In this document: positions 49,494 through 59,415 of the stretch, one piece after another
Numbering within the stretch: the first letter of the stretch is position 1
Layout of the letters: each line of letters opens with the position of its first letter
Assembly (NCBI GenBank): GCA_009377445.1
Contig: WHUA01000007.1
Location: forward strand, 62,001 to 126,000
Direction of reading: 5' to 3'
Length of the DNA: 64,000 nucleotides
Origin: Alphaproteobacteria bacterium
GTDB lineage: Bacteria; Pseudomonadota; Alphaproteobacteria; UBA8366
Made by a program: the position numbers and the translations under genes
The notes under the pieces: generated by a model
Told to the model about the DNA's origin: nothing
The model's database searches: none
Seen by the model: only the letters and a program-made list of their open reading frames with translations

Positions 49494-49970
49494 ATGGCCG
49501 ATCTCACCCATATCGACAAGGACGGCAACGCCGTCATGGTGGACGTTTCGGCGAAGGCGGAGACCGCCCGGACGGCAACCGCCGCCGGCCGGGTGCTGAT
49601 GCAGCCGGCCACCGCCGCCCTGATCGCGGGCCGCGGCGTCAAGAAGGGCGACGTGCTGTCGATCGCCCAGCTCGCCGGCATCATGGGGGCGAAACGCACG
49701 CCCGACCTGATCCCGCTCTGCCACCCGATCCAGCTTTCCTCGGTCGAGGTCACGCTCGCGCTCGATGCCGCCGGTAGCGCGATCGAGATCGCCGCGACCT
49801 GCAAGACCACCGGCAGGACCGGAGTCGAGATGGAGGCTTTGACGGCGGTGGCCGTCGCCGCCCTCACCGTCTACGATATGTGCAAGGCGGCCGACCGCGG
49901 CATGCGGATCGCCGATATCCGGCTGACCCATAAATCGGGCGGCAAATCCGGAACCTACCGAGCCGACTGA
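49494..49970 (+). CDS. moaC: Cyclic pyranopterin monophosphate synthase MoaC
   Basis: A 158-residue enzyme, normal length: [19 protein letters not shown] near 17-35, AAQ-type [35 protein letters not shown] and [21 protein letters not shown] with the catalytic region KAADRGMRI. It makes cyclic pyranopterin in molybdenum cofactor synthesis. Its stop overlaps the moeA start by one base (TGATG). Confidence 0.98.
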   Translation: MADLTHIDKDGNAVMVDVSAKAETARTATAAGRVLMQPATAALIAGRGVKKGDVLSIAQLAGIMGAKRTPDLIPLCHPIQLSSVEVTLALDAAGSAIEIAATCKTTGRTGVEMEALTAVAVAALTVYDMCKAADRGMRIADIRLTHKSGGKSGTYRAD

Positions 49971-51184
49971 TGCTATCCGTCGAAGAAGCCCAACGCCGAA
50001 TCCTCGCCGCCGCGCGGCCGACGCCGGCGGAGCAGATCAGCCTCGCCGACGCGCATGGCCGCGTGCTCTGCGAGGACCTCGCCGCGCGGCGCACCCAGCC
50101 GCCGGCCGCCGTTTCCGCGATGGACGGCTATGCGGTGCGCGCCCAGGACGTGGCGAAGGTTCCGGCCGCTCTTCGGATCGTCGGCTACGCCCCGGCGGGC
50201 GGTGCGCACGAAGGCGTGCTCGGCCCGGGCGAGACGGTCCGCATCTTCACCGGCGGCCCCGTGCCGGACGGCGCCGACGCGATCGTCATCCAGGAGGACA
50301 CCGAATCCGACGGGACCACGGTCACGGTCAAGGAATCCGCGCCCAAGGGTCACTACATCAGGCCGGCCGGGCTCGACTTCCGCGCCGGCGACGTGCTGCT
50401 GAAGAAGGGCCGCCTGCTGACCGCCCGCGACGTCGGGCTCGCCGCGGCGATGAACCACCCCTGGCTGATGGTGCACCGCAGGCCGCGGGTGACCATCCTC
50501 GCGACCGGCGACGAGGTTGTCATGCCGGGCGACCCTGTCGGGCCGAACCAGATCGTCAGCTCGAACGGCCTCGGCCTCGCCGCCGCCGTCCGCGCCTTCG
50601 GCGGCGAGCCGATCCTGCTCGGCATCGCGCCCGACGACCGCGAGGCGCTGGCCCGCATGGCGGAGGGCGCGTCCGGCTCGGACCTGCTGCTCACCACCGG
50701 CGGCGCGTCCGTCGGCGACCACGACCTGGTGCAGAGCGTGCTCGGCAAGCAGGGCCTCGAGGTCGATTTCTGGCAGATCGCCATGCGGCCCGGCAAGCCG
50801 CTGATGTTCGGGACGATCGGCTCGACCATGATGATCGGCCTGCCGGGCAATCCGGTGTCGACCCTGGTCTGCGCCATGATCTTCGTCCAGCCCGCGCTCC
50901 GGCGCATGATCGGCCTCGGCGACGGCGTTGCCGCGGCGGTCAAGGCCCGCCTCGCCGCCCCGCTGCCGAAGAACGACCGGCGGCAGGACTATCTCCGCGC
51001 CACCGCGGAGCGCGACGCCCATGGCGGGCTGCTGGTCCGATCCTTCGAGAAGCAGGACAGCTCGATGATGGCGCCACTCGCCAAGGCCGATTGCCTGATC
51101 GTCCGCCCGCCGCATGCCGGCCCCGCGGCGGCCGGCGAAACGGTCGACGTGCTGCCGATGCCGGACGGCCTGTCCCGCCTCTAA
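49970..51184 (+). CDS. moeA: Molybdopterin molybdenumtransferase MoeA
   Basis: A 404-residue enzyme: VSAMDGYAVRAQDV (about 47-60), FTGGPVPDGADAIV, LATGDEVVMPGDPVGPNQI and LLTTGGASVGDHDLV (the MoCF-binding domain), with GLPGNPVST near 300. It inserts molybdenum into adenylylated molybdopterin. It is coupled to moaC and ends 174 bp before lexA; that gap holds the lexA promoter. Confidence 0.97.
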   Translation: MLSVEEAQRRILAAARPTPAEQISLADAHGRVLCEDLAARRTQPPAAVSAMDGYAVRAQDVAKVPAALRIVGYAPAGGAHEGVLGPGETVRIFTGGPVPDGADAIVIQEDTESDGTTVTVKESAPKGHYIRPAGLDFRAGDVLLKKGRLLTARDVGLAAAMNHPWLMVHRRPRVTILATGDEVVMPGDPVGPNQIVSSNGLGLAAAVRAFGGEPILLGIAPDDREALARMAEGASGSDLLLTTGGASVGDHDLVQSVLGKQGLEVDFWQIAMRPGKPLMFGTIGSTMMIGLPGNPVSTLVCAMIFVQPALRRMIGLGDGVAAAVKARLAAPLPKNDRRQDYLRATAERDAHGGLLVRSFEKQDSSMMAPLAKADCLIVRPPHAGPAAAGETVDVLPMPDGLSRL

Positions 51185-51222
51185 TGGTAATTCATTACCG
51201 CGGTTATTTCGCATATTTCCCC

Positions 51223-51251
51223 TTGACCCGATTCGCGAACTAAACTAGAAC
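51223..51251 (+). promoter_or_regulatory. lexA promoter
   Basis: TTGACC (51223-51228), 17 bp, TAGAAC (51246-51251). The -10 shares bases with the LexA box. The leader to the lexA ATG is about 100 bases. Confidence 0.7.
51237..51251 (+). promoter_or_regulatory. LexA box (SOS operator) of lexA
   Basis: GAAC-TAAACTA-GAAC, the exact alphaproteobacterial GAAC-N7-GAAC (GTTC-N7-GTTC on the other strand). A third GAAC follows after 6 bases (51258-51261). The box covers the -10 of the predicted lexA promoter, so self-repression is expected. Confidence 0.85.
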
Positions 51252-51358
51252 AACAAGGAACGTTTCCGTTTTGTTCGGCAATTTCGGGGTGCCGATTATC
51301 CGAAGGATACTTTCGGCCGGCGCCCGGCCAAGCCGACGGAGAGACGAGGGGGTCGTGG

Positions 51359-52057
51359 ATGCTGACGCGAAAACAATATCAACTTCTTGTTTTCATTAAT
51401 AAATGCCTGAAGGACAACGGCGTGCCGCCGTCCTTCGACGAAATGAAGGCGGCGTTGGAGCTGCGCTCGAAGTCGGGCGTCCACCGGCTCATCACGGGAC
51501 TGGAGGAGCGTGGCTTCATACGCAGGCTGCCCCACCGGGCCCGCGCGCTCGAAGTCCTGCGCCTGCCGGAGAACGCGCCGCAGACGGAGCGTCCCCAGGT
51601 CGGCCGGTTCTCTCCCCGCATCGTCGCCAACAACCGCAATCCGCTCATCGGCGCCACGGCTGACGCCGGGGCGGAGGCGGTCTCGCTGCCCTTCTACGGC
51701 CGGATCGCCGCCGGCACCCCCATCGAAGCGCTGCGGGACGACAGCGCGCATATCGACGTCCCGGCGACCCTGCTGCGCAACGGCGAGCACTACGCGCTCG
51801 AGGTCGAGGGCGATTCGATGCTCGAGGCCGGCATCTTCGACGGCGATACGGTGGTCATCGAGCGCTGCGACAACGCCGAGAACGGCGCCATCGTGGTGGC
51901 GCTCGTCGACGACAACGAGGTGACCCTGAAGCGGCTCCGGCGCAAGGGCGATTCGATCGCGCTGGAGCCCGCCAACAAGGCCTACGAAACCCGCATCTTC
52001 GGCCCCGACCGGGTCAAGGTTCAGGGCCGCCTCGTCGGCCTGATGCGGCAATACTGA
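51359..52057 (+). CDS. lexA: SOS repressor LexA
   Basis: A 232-residue repressor-protease: winged HTH (about 1-70, with [20 protein letters not shown]), a linker of about 35 residues, and the S24 peptidase domain with the cleavage pair Ala118-Gly119 in YGRIAAGTP, the nucleophile Ser153 in GDSMLEAGI and Lys191 in NEVTLKRL. The helix-turn-helix start [13 protein letters not shown] is typical of alphaproteobacterial LexA. Its 3' end overlaps that of comEC by 44 bp on opposite strands. Confidence 0.98.
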   Translation: MLTRKQYQLLVFINKCLKDNGVPPSFDEMKAALELRSKSGVHRLITGLEERGFIRRLPHRARALEVLRLPENAPQTERPQVGRFSPRIVANNRNPLIGATADAGAEAVSLPFYGRIAAGTPIEALRDDSAHIDVPATLLRNGEHYALEVEGDSMLEAGIFDGDTVVIERCDNAENGAIVVALVDDNEVTLKRLRRKGDSIALEPANKAYETRIFGPDRVKVQGRLVGLMRQY

Positions 52058-54230
52058 CGGCAGGAGCCGCGCCGGCCTTCTTGTTTCGCGCCGCTTGCGC
52101 GGGAGGCCCATGCGTCCATAGCCGCTCGCCCTGCGCGTCACGGACGCTGACGACCTCGACCCCGTCCTTCCGGAGCCAGAGGGCGTGCGCCCCTTCCCGC
52201 CACAGGTCGAACCGGTCGATGACCGTGCCGGCGTCCCGGCAGGCCCGGCGGACCGGCACCGCGCTCACGACGATCGCGCCCGCGGTGCAATCCTCGGCCA
52301 GCGCCCGCTCATCCTGTATGAGCATCACGTTGCCGCGTCCCGCGCGATAGACGCATCCGATCAGGTCGCAGCTCAGCATGCCGTCGGCGCTGACGGTATC
52401 CGGCCACCGGCGCATCGCAGCGCCGCCCGTCTTCTCCATCCAGATCCGCGCCGCGAACTTCTCGGCCCGCACGGTCGACAGCCCGTAATGACCGTCGGCC
52501 ATCCGGACTCCGATCAGCCGCCCATTCCCATTGATCAGGATATCCGGCGGCTCCACCAGCCCGAGCGTCGCGAGGCCTGCCAGCAGGCCCGCGACGCCAG
52601 CCCAGCGGATGCGGCCCCGCCAGATGCACAGCCACAAGCCGCCGAGCGCGCAGAGCACGAGCCCCCATGTGGGCAAGGGCGGGATCTGCACCGCGGCGCC
52701 CGGCCAGGAGGAGACGGTTTCCGCGGTGGCGAGGATCATGTCGATGCCGTAGGCCATCGGCTGGAGCGCCAGATGCTCCATTCCGAACGGCATGAGAAGG
52801 AAGGCGGCGACGCCCCACGGCATGATCCAGAAAGCGGTGACCGGCACGGCGATCATGTTGGCGATCAGGCCGTATTGGGTCATCCGCCCGAAATGGTGCA
52901 GTGCAACGATGCCGGACGCCCCGCCCGCCGCCACCGAGCTGACCGCGAGCCCGGCGAGGTAGAGCCCCACCCGCCGCCCGAAGCCGCCGCCGGACCGCCA
53001 CCGCCGCATCGGCAGCCGCAACGTCTCGTAGAGCGCGATCAGCGCCAGCACGGCGGCGAACGACATCTGAAAGCTGGCCCCCACCAGGCTCTCGGGCCCG
53101 AGCAGGAGAACCAGCATCGCCGCCCAGGCGAGCAGGCGGAGAGTCAACGCGGTGCGGTCCGCCATCACCGCGACCAGCACCAGACCCGTCATGATGAAGG
53201 CGCGCTGCATCGGCACCCCCGCGCCGGATACGAGGAGATAGGTCAGCGCCCCCAGGAAGGCGCAGGCTGCGGCGATCTTCTTGACCGGCAGACGGAGCGC
53301 CGCCGGCTCGATCAATGTCAGCAGGATGCGCACGCCGAAGAAAAGAATTCCCGCCGCAAGGCCCACGTTCAGCCCGGAGATGGCGAGCAGATGGGCGAGA
53401 CCGGAATCCCGCATCGCGTCGACCACCTCGCGCGGAATGGCGCTGCGGTCGCCGATCAGGAACGCCGCCGCCATCTCGCCCGCCGTCCCGGGCAGCGCGG
53501 CGCGAATGCGGTCGGCGATGGTCATGCGCAACGCTGCAAGCCATACGGCGCCCGCCCCGTCCCGGTCGTCGCCGAGCCGCTCGGCAGGCCCGGTCCTGCC
53601 GACGGCGAAACCGACCCCGCCGATGCGGGCGAACCAGGCCCTGCGCTGGAAATCGTAGGCGCCCGGCGCCGCCGGCGCCGCAGGGGGCGAGAGCTTGGCG
53701 CGCAGGCGTACCGCGGCCCCGATCTCGGCCGCGTCGCGCGGCAGGAGCCGTATCCGCACACGGGCCGGTGTGCGGTCCGCCGCGACGCCCTCCACCATCA
53801 CCCGGTCGAGCATGATGCGGGCCCGCCCCTCGGGCAGCCGCTCCGCGTCGATCACCCGCCCGCTGACCCAGGCCGGGCCGATCTCCCGCTCGAGCACCGG
53901 GGCCGCAACCGAATGCGCGCGCCATTGCGCGAGTGCGAAACCGGCCGCGGCGCAAGCGACGCCGACCAGAATCAGCCGGAGAGCGGGCCGCCGCGCGGCT
54001 GCCCCGACCGCCGCAAGCCCCGCCGCCAATACGGCCGGCCCCGACCAGACCGCGGGCTCGGCGGGAAGCGTGAAATAAACGGCGATGCCCGCCCCGAACA
54101 GGACCGGAATCCAGAGCGCCCACCGGTCGCGCTGCGCGGCGAACGGCTCCAGCCAGCGGACAGCCCGATGCGGCCCCGCTGCTTCTCCCGCGAACAAACG
54201 CCCGGCGGACGGCGCCGTCTCGACCGACAT
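52014..54230 (-). CDS. comEC: ComEC/Rec2 family competence-type DNA channel protein
   Basis: A 738-residue polytopic protein: N-terminal membrane helices and DUF4131/OB-like region, the Competence domain near 230-510 ([33 protein letters not shown] is split across its core) with many helices, and a C-terminal soluble domain. That last part lacks the HxHxDH metal motif of beta-lactamase-type ComEC, as in many alphaproteobacterial homologues. It would carry single-stranded DNA across the inner membrane if competence is used; no other competence genes are in the window. Confidence 0.93.
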   Translation of the reverse strand: MSVETAPSAGRLFAGEAAGPHRAVRWLEPFAAQRDRWALWIPVLFGAGIAVYFTLPAEPAVWSGPAVLAAGLAAVGAAARRPALRLILVGVACAAAGFALAQWRAHSVAAPVLEREIGPAWVSGRVIDAERLPEGRARIMLDRVMVEGVAADRTPARVRIRLLPRDAAEIGAAVRLRAKLSPPAAPAAPGAYDFQRRAWFARIGGVGFAVGRTGPAERLGDDRDGAGAVWLAALRMTIADRIRAALPGTAGEMAAAFLIGDRSAIPREVVDAMRDSGLAHLLAISGLNVGLAAGILFFGVRILLTLIEPAALRLPVKKIAAACAFLGALTYLLVSGAGVPMQRAFIMTGLVLVAVMADRTALTLRLLAWAAMLVLLLGPESLVGASFQMSFAAVLALIALYETLRLPMRRWRSGGGFGRRVGLYLAGLAVSSVAAGGASGIVALHHFGRMTQYGLIANMIAVPVTAFWIMPWGVAAFLLMPFGMEHLALQPMAYGIDMILATAETVSSWPGAAVQIPPLPTWGLVLCALGGLWLCIWRGRIRWAGVAGLLAGLATLGLVEPPDILINGNGRLIGVRMADGHYGLSTVRAEKFAARIWMEKTGGAAMRRWPDTVSADGMLSCDLIGCVYRAGRGNVMLIQDERALAEDCTAGAIVVSAVPVRRACRDAGTVIDRFDLWREGAHALWLRKDGVEVVSVRDAQGERLWTHGPPAQAARNKKAGAAPAVSIAASGRRGGPEP

Positions 54231-54367
54231 GACGCGAAGTTTCTACAGCTCCCCTCGACCCTGGCGGGTCCCCCCGGCAGAATACCCGTTAACGATTGCC
54301 GGGCAACACTGTCGTCATGCGCCGCGCTGTGCTAAACCGCGCGCAATCGATAACCGCAGGCCATCGC

Positions 54368-55783
54368 ATGACCGTCGTCACCCGTTTTCCGCCCTCGCCG
54401 ACCGGATACCTGCATATCGGCAGCGCGCGCACCGCGCTCTTCAACTGGCTCTATGCGCGCCATTGCGGCGGAAAGTTCCTGCTCCGGATCGAGGACACCG
54501 ACCGCAAGCGCTCGACCCAGGAAGCGGTCGGCGCCATCATCGAAGGCTTGAAATGGCTCGAGCTCGGCTGGGACGGCGAGGCCGTCTTCCAGAGCCGGAA
54601 CGCCGCGCGCCACGCCGCCGTCGCCGCGGCGCTGCTCGCCAAGGGCCGCGCCTACCGCTGCTACTGCACGCCGGAGGAGCTGACCGAGATGCGCGAGCAG
54701 GCGCGGCGCGAGGGCAAGCCGACGCTCTACGACGGCCGCTGGCGCGACCGCGACCCTTCGGAGGCGCCGGCCGGCGTCGCGCCGGTCGTGCGCATCAAGA
54801 TGCCGCGGGACGGCAAGACCACGATCGCCGACTTGGTCCAAGGGGAAGTGACGGTCGGCAACGAGCAGCTCGACGACTTCATCCTGCTGCGCGCGGACGG
54901 CACGCCGACCTACATGCTCTCGGTCGTGGTCGACGATCACGACATGGGCGTCACCCACATCATCCGCGGCGACGACCACCTGAACAACGCCTTCCGCCAG
55001 TACTACCTGTTCGCGGCGATGGACTGGCCGATCCCCGCTTTCGGCCACATCCCGCTGATCCACGGCGCCGACGGGCAGAAGCTGTCGAAGCGGCACGGCG
55101 CGCTCGGCGTCGAGGCGTACCGCGACATGGGCTACCTGCCGGAAGCCATGCGGAACTACCTGCTGCGCCTCGGCTGGAGCCACGGCGACGCGGAGATCGT
55201 CTCGACCCAGCAGGCGATCGAATGGTTCGACGTCGCGGCCATCGGCCGCTCCCCCGCCCGCTTCGACCTCGCCAAGCTGGAAAGCGTGAACGCGCATTAC
55301 ATGCAGGCATCCGCCAACGCGCGCCTGGTCGAGCTGGTCCTCCCCTTCATCGAGAAACGGCAGGGCGAGCCTGTCGGCAGCGACGGGCGCGCCCGCCTGC
55401 TGGCCGGGATGGACGGTCTCAAGCCGCGCGCCAAGTCCCTCGCCGAGCTCGCCGGCAACGCCCTCTTCTACGTTTCGCGCCCGCAGCATCCGTTGACCAA
55501 CGCCAAGGCGGCCGCCATGCTGGCGGACGATGCGCCGCAGCGGCTGTCGGAAGCGGCCGGGGCGCTGGCGGCGGCGGATTGGAAGGCGGCAAGCCTGGAA
55601 AATGCGGTCCGCGCCTATGCCGAGGCGCACGGCGTCGGCCTCGGCAAGGTCGCGCAACCGCTGCGCGCGGCGCTGACCGGATCGAATGCATCGCCCGGCA
55701 TTTTCGAGGTTATGGAAGTCCTTGGAAAGGCAGAGACAATTGCACGCATTCAGGCCGTGCCGGGCGTCACTGCCCATGCTTGA
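54368..55783 (+). CDS. gltX: Glutamyl-tRNA synthetase
   Basis: A 471-residue class I synthetase: the HIGH-type motif is [20 protein letters not shown] (7-26), with [25 protein letters not shown] and the KLSKR loop at about residue 240 ([13 protein letters not shown]). The C-terminal helical anticodon-binding domain is complete. ATG 54368 is the family start; an upstream frame adds 24 residues. It is divergent from comEC, and followed after 128 bp by gltA. Confidence 0.98.
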   Translation: MTVVTRFPPSPTGYLHIGSARTALFNWLYARHCGGKFLLRIEDTDRKRSTQEAVGAIIEGLKWLELGWDGEAVFQSRNAARHAAVAAALLAKGRAYRCYCTPEELTEMREQARREGKPTLYDGRWRDRDPSEAPAGVAPVVRIKMPRDGKTTIADLVQGEVTVGNEQLDDFILLRADGTPTYMLSVVVDDHDMGVTHIIRGDDHLNNAFRQYYLFAAMDWPIPAFGHIPLIHGADGQKLSKRHGALGVEAYRDMGYLPEAMRNYLLRLGWSHGDAEIVSTQQAIEWFDVAAIGRSPARFDLAKLESVNAHYMQASANARLVELVLPFIEKRQGEPVGSDGRARLLAGMDGLKPRAKSLAELAGNALFYVSRPQHPLTNAKAAAMLADDAPQRLSEAAGALAAADWKAASLENAVRAYAEAHGVGLGKVAQPLRAALTGSNASPGIFEVMEVLGKAETIARIQAVPGVTAHA

Positions 55784-55788
55784 GGCGT

Positions 55789-55818
55789 TTGCTACACACG
55801 CCGCCCGCAGTATATACT
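55789..55818 (+). promoter_or_regulatory. Putative gltA promoter
   Basis: TTGCTA (55789-55794) followed by GTATATACT: the -10 may be TATATA (55811-55816, spacer 16) or TATACT (55813-55818, spacer 18). About 95 bases separate it from the gltA ATG. Confidence 0.5.
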
Positions 55819-55911
55819 GCACCGCAACACGATAGGGGTGCGGCCAAGGCAGAACGGCTTTTAATCCTTGCCCGCAAGCATTTCAGGTCTCGCCAGAAAG
55901 AAGGGTCCACA

Positions 55912-57240
55912 ATGACACAAAAGAAAGCAGCAGATCCTGCGGCCACCAATGAATACGTCACCCTGACCGACCACAGCACGGGCGAAAATTACGATTTTCC
56001 CCTGATGCCGGGCACCGTGGGGCCGAAAGTCATCGACGTCCGCAGCCTGTATGGCCGCAGCGGCCACTTCACCTTCGATCCGGGATACACCTCGACCGGC
56101 TCCTGCGAGTCCAAGATCACCTATATCGACGGCGAAGTCGGCGTGCTGATGCACCGCGGCTACAAGATCGAGGATCTGGCGGAGCACAGTGACTTCATGG
56201 AGGTCTGCTATCTGCTGCTGAACGGCGAGCTGCCGAACGCCAGGGAAAAGGCCGAGTTCGAGGACACCATCACGCACCACACGATGGTGCATGAGCAGAT
56301 CAACTACTTCTTCCGCGGATTCCGCCGCGACGCGCATCCGATGGCGGTGATGGTGGCCACGGTCGGCGCGCTTTCCGCCTTCTACCACGACTCGCTCGAC
56401 ATCAACGACCCGCGCCAGCGCATGATCACGTCGCACCGCCTCGTCGCGAAGATGCCGACGCTGGCTGCGATGGCGTACAAGTATTCCGTCGGGCAGCCCT
56501 TCGTCTATCCGCGCAACGACCTGAATTACGCGGAGAATTTCCTGCACATGATGTATTCCGTGCCGGCGGAGCAGTACAAGGTCAACCCGGTGCTGGCGCG
56601 TGCGATGGACCGCATCTTCATCCTGCACGCCGATCATGAGCAGAACGCGTCGACCTCGACGGTGCGGCTGGCCGGCTCGACCGGCGCCAATCCGTTCGCC
56701 AGCGTCGCCGCCGGCATCTCCTCGCTCTGGGGCCCGGCGCACGGCGGCGCCAACGAGGCGGTGCTGAAGATGCTGGAGGAGATCGGCTCGGTCGACAACA
56801 TCCGCAGCTTCATCAAGCAGGTCAAGGACACCAACGACGACGTCCGCCTGATGGGCTTCGGCCACCGCGTGTACAAGAACTACGACCCGCGCGCCAAGGT
56901 GCTGCAGAAGAACTGCCACGAGGTGCTCGACGCGCTCGGCATCAAGCACGAGCCGTTGCTCGAGATCGCGGTGGAGCTCGAGAAGATCGCGCTCGACGAC
57001 GAATACTTCATCAAGCGCAAGCTGTTCCCCAACGTGGACTTCTACTCGGGCATCATCCTGAAGGCGATGAACATCCCGACCAGCATGTTCACCGTGCTGT
57101 TCGCCGTGGCGCGCACGGTCGGCTGGATCGCCCAGTGGAAAGAGATGATCGAGGACCCGAGCCAGAAGCTCGGCCGCCCGCGCCAGCTCTACACCGGCCC
57201 GACGGAACGCCCCTACATCCCGCTGCACAAGCGCAGATAG
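55912..57240 (+). CDS. gltA: Citrate synthase (type II)
   Basis: A 442-residue TCA-cycle enzyme: [20 protein letters not shown] near 65-85, [20 protein letters not shown] with one catalytic His, [13 protein letters not shown] with another and [14 protein letters not shown]; the catalytic Asp falls in [12 protein letters not shown]. The length fits the hexameric type II enzymes of proteobacteria. AAGAAGGG precedes the ATG. The C-terminus [18 protein letters not shown] is typical. It converges on lpxB across a repeat-filled gap. Confidence 0.98.
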   Translation: MTQKKAADPAATNEYVTLTDHSTGENYDFPLMPGTVGPKVIDVRSLYGRSGHFTFDPGYTSTGSCESKITYIDGEVGVLMHRGYKIEDLAEHSDFMEVCYLLLNGELPNAREKAEFEDTITHHTMVHEQINYFFRGFRRDAHPMAVMVATVGALSAFYHDSLDINDPRQRMITSHRLVAKMPTLAAMAYKYSVGQPFVYPRNDLNYAENFLHMMYSVPAEQYKVNPVLARAMDRIFILHADHEQNASTSTVRLAGSTGANPFASVAAGISSLWGPAHGGANEAVLKMLEEIGSVDNIRSFIKQVKDTNDDVRLMGFGHRVYKNYDPRAKVLQKNCHEVLDALGIKHEPLLEIAVELEKIALDDEYFIKRKLFPNVDFYSGIILKAMNIPTSMFTVLFAVARTVGWIAQWKEMIEDPSQKLGRPRQLYTGPTERPYIPLHKRR

Positions 57241-57265
57241 GCCGCGATCGGAGACCCTCAACGGT

Positions 57266-57367
57266 CCCCCCACCCTAACCCTCCCCCGCAAGGGGGGAGG
57301 GAAATAGATCGCCGGGACAATGTATTACCAAGTCCTCCCCCTTGATGGGGGAGGATTTAGGTGGGGG
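57266..57367. repeat. C/G-run double-hairpin intergenic repeat between gltA and lpxB
   Basis: Outer arms CCCCCACCCTAA and TTAGGTGGGGG nearly pair. Inside are two stem-loops: CCCTCCCCC-GCAA-GGGGGGAGGG (57279-57301) and CCTCCCCC-TTGAT-GGGGGAGG (57334-57354). It sits exactly between two convergent genes, so it may also end transcription from both sides. Only one copy is in this window, but the layout is that of a mobile repeat. Confidence 0.75.
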
Positions 57368-57403
57368 TGAAGGGACGGGTCTTTCGACCTTCCGGCTTTC
57401 TCG

Positions 57404-58570
57404 CTAACCCACCGAAGCACGTTCCCGCACGGCGTCGAGCACCGCCTGCGCGGCGCGGAGGCTGGGTGGGGCGCCGTCGGCGCCCAGGGCGGCGAGCGCC
57501 GCCGCGGACTCGCGGATTTGCGTTTCTCCGGCCGGCCCCAGCAGCTTTTCGACCTCGGCGGCGAGGATCGCGGGCGTGCACTCGAACTGCAGGCGCTCCG
57601 GCACGGCCTCGCGGCCGAGGATGAGGTTGATCAGGTTCACGTAGGGCACAAGCCGCAGGCCGCGGAAGAGCAGCGCCGTGAACGGCGACACCTTGTAGGC
57701 GATCACCGCAGGCAGCCGCGCGAGGGCGATCTCCAGCGCCACGGTGCCCGATGCCGCGATCGCCGCGTCGCTCGCCGCCATCGCGCCGTATTTCTCGGCG
57801 CGCCCCTGAACGACCACGGCCGGCACGGGAAACCCGCCGCAGAAATCGCGGACGAGCCCGCCGACCCCGCTCACCGTCGGCACGACCGCCTTGAGCGACG
57901 GATAGCGCTGCTTCAGCAGCGCGAGCGCGCCGGCGAAGGGCGGCGCCAGCCGCGTCACCTCGCCCCGCCGGCTGCCGAGCAGCACGCAGATCACGGTGTC
58001 GTCGCCTGCGATGCCGTGCTTGCGGCGAAAGGCCGGCCCGTCGCCGTCCCCGACGCCGTATTCGACGACCGGATGGCCGACGAAGCGGCAGGGCACGCCC
58101 GCCTTTTCGAAGAACGGCGGCTCGAACGGCAGCAGGCAGAGGATGAGATCGAAATCCTTCCGGATGCTCTTGACGCGCCACGGCCGCCACGCCCACACGG
58201 ATGGCGCCACGTAATGGATGCGCAGGATCTTGCGATTGCGGATGCGCCGGGCGAGGCGATGGGCGAAGCTCGGGGAATCGATGGTCACCACGACGTCCGG
58301 CGTCATCGCATCGACGGCGGCGGCGGTCTCGCGGATGCGGGCGAGCAGGCGCGGCACGTGCGGCAGGACCTCGAACAGCCCCATGACCGACAGCTCGGCC
58401 ATGGGAAAGAGGCTCCGCAGGCCCTCCGCCTCCATCGCCGGTCCGCCGACGCCGGCGAACCTCACCTTGTCGCCGCATTCCCGGCGCAGCGCGGCCATCA
58501 GCCGGGCGCCGAGCTCGTCGCCCGACGGCTCGCCCGCGACGACGAAGACCTTCAGCACATCAATGCTCAT
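57404..58570 (-). CDS. lpxB: Lipid-A-disaccharide synthase
   Basis: A 388-residue GT19 glycosyltransferase: VAGEPSGDELGARLMAALR (about 11-29), VGGPAMEAEG, YVAPSVWAWRPWRVK and LLGSRRGEVTRLAPPF. It joins UDP-diacylglucosamine and lipid X at the inner membrane. Its ATG overlaps the lpxI stop by 4 bp. It is the last gene of the bamA-skp-fabZ-lpxA-lpxI run. Confidence 0.97.
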   Translation of the reverse strand: MSIDVLKVFVVAGEPSGDELGARLMAALRRECGDKVRFAGVGGPAMEAEGLRSLFPMAELSVMGLFEVLPHVPRLLARIRETAAAVDAMTPDVVVTIDSPSFAHRLARRIRNRKILRIHYVAPSVWAWRPWRVKSIRKDFDLILCLLPFEPPFFEKAGVPCRFVGHPVVEYGVGDGDGPAFRRKHGIAGDDTVICVLLGSRRGEVTRLAPPFAGALALLKQRYPSLKAVVPTVSGVGGLVRDFCGGFPVPAVVVQGRAEKYGAMAASDAAIAASGTVALEIALARLPAVIAYKVSPFTALLFRGLRLVPYVNLINLILGREAVPERLQFECTPAILAAEVEKLLGPAGETQIRESAAALAALGADGAPPSLRAAQAVLDAVRERASVG

Positions 58571-59415
58571 TCGGCCCCGCCGGCGATCGGATCCAGGGCG
58601 ATCGGATCTACGGCGATCACGAACAGGCCGGCTTCGTCCGCGAGGCGGACGAGCTCGTCGCGCCCGAGCACGATCGTCGTGTCCGCGCCGACCGCGATGC
58701 CCCGCAGCCCCGCCGCCGCGGCGCGGCGCACCGTCTCAGGCCCGATCGTGGGCAGGTCGGCGCGCGTCTCCTGGTTGCGTTTCGCAAGCTTGACCAGCAC
58801 GCCGCCAGCCCCTTCGCGCTTCAGGGCGCCGCATCGCGCAAGCAGCGCATCGGTACCCTCGATCGCCTCGACGCCAAGCACCATGCCCTGCTGCACGACC
58901 ACGGCCTGTCCGATGTCGGCCGCGCCCAGCGCCGCCAGCACGGAGAGCCCGCGCTCGATGTCGGCTTCGGCATCCGCATCGGGGCGATGACGGCCGAGGC
59001 AGCCCGCGGCGGGCTTCATGCCGTCGAGTAGCGAATCCGCGCCTATTACCGTGAAGCCTTCCTCCTCGATGGCGGCGACGATGCGCCGCAGCAGCCCGTC
59101 GTCGCCGAAGCCCTTGCGCCCGATGCGCATGAGGAAGCTCAGCGTCTTCCAGTCGGGCCGGAGGCTGGAGAGCGACGGCCGGTCGACGCTGCCGGCCAGC
59201 ACCACCTCGCGGATGTCGAGCGCCTGCGCCAGCTTCAACGCGGCGCCGGCCTGCCCCAGCCGGAACCAGTCGTGCGGCACGCCATCGACCGTGCCGCCGG
59301 CCGCCTGCCCTTCCAGCGCGAAGACGTGAAACTCGCGGCCGCTCGCGCGGCAGGCGTCGATCAGCAACTGCGGCAGCGCCCCGCCGCCCGCGATTATCCC
59401 GAGCTTACCCGCCAT
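58567..59415 (-). CDS. lpxI: UDP-2,3-diacylglucosamine pyrophosphatase LpxI
   Basis: A 282-residue protein of the LpxI family, which replaces LpxH in alphaproteobacteria. It starts KLGIIAGGGALPQLLIDACR, then LAGSVDRPSLSSLRPDWKT, LRRIVAAIEEEGFTVIGAD and the C-terminal domain GPETVRRAAAAGLRGIAVGA. It hydrolyses UDP-diacylglucosamine to lipid X, the substrate for LpxB. Overlaps of 4 bp with lpxB and 11 bp with lpxA show tight coupling. Confidence 0.96.
   Translation of the reverse strand: MAGKLGIIAGGGALPQLLIDACRASGREFHVFALEGQAAGGTVDGVPHDWFRLGQAGAALKLAQALDIREVVLAGSVDRPSLSSLRPDWKTLSFLMRIGRKGFGDDGLLRRIVAAIEEEGFTVIGADSLLDGMKPAAGCLGRHRPDADAEADIERGLSVLAALGAADIGQAVVVQQGMVLGVEAIEGTDALLARCGALKREGAGGVLVKLAKRNQETRADLPTIGPETVRRAAAAGLRGIAVGADTTIVLGRDELVRLADEAGLFVIAVDPIALDPIAGGAE

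Noticed and set aside
54085..57240. Single frame of 1051 codons running through gltX and into gltA
   Set aside because: Only its last 442 codons are a gene (gltA). The rest is an out-of-frame reading of gltX and the antisense of comEC that happens to lack stops, so it is not a fusion protein.
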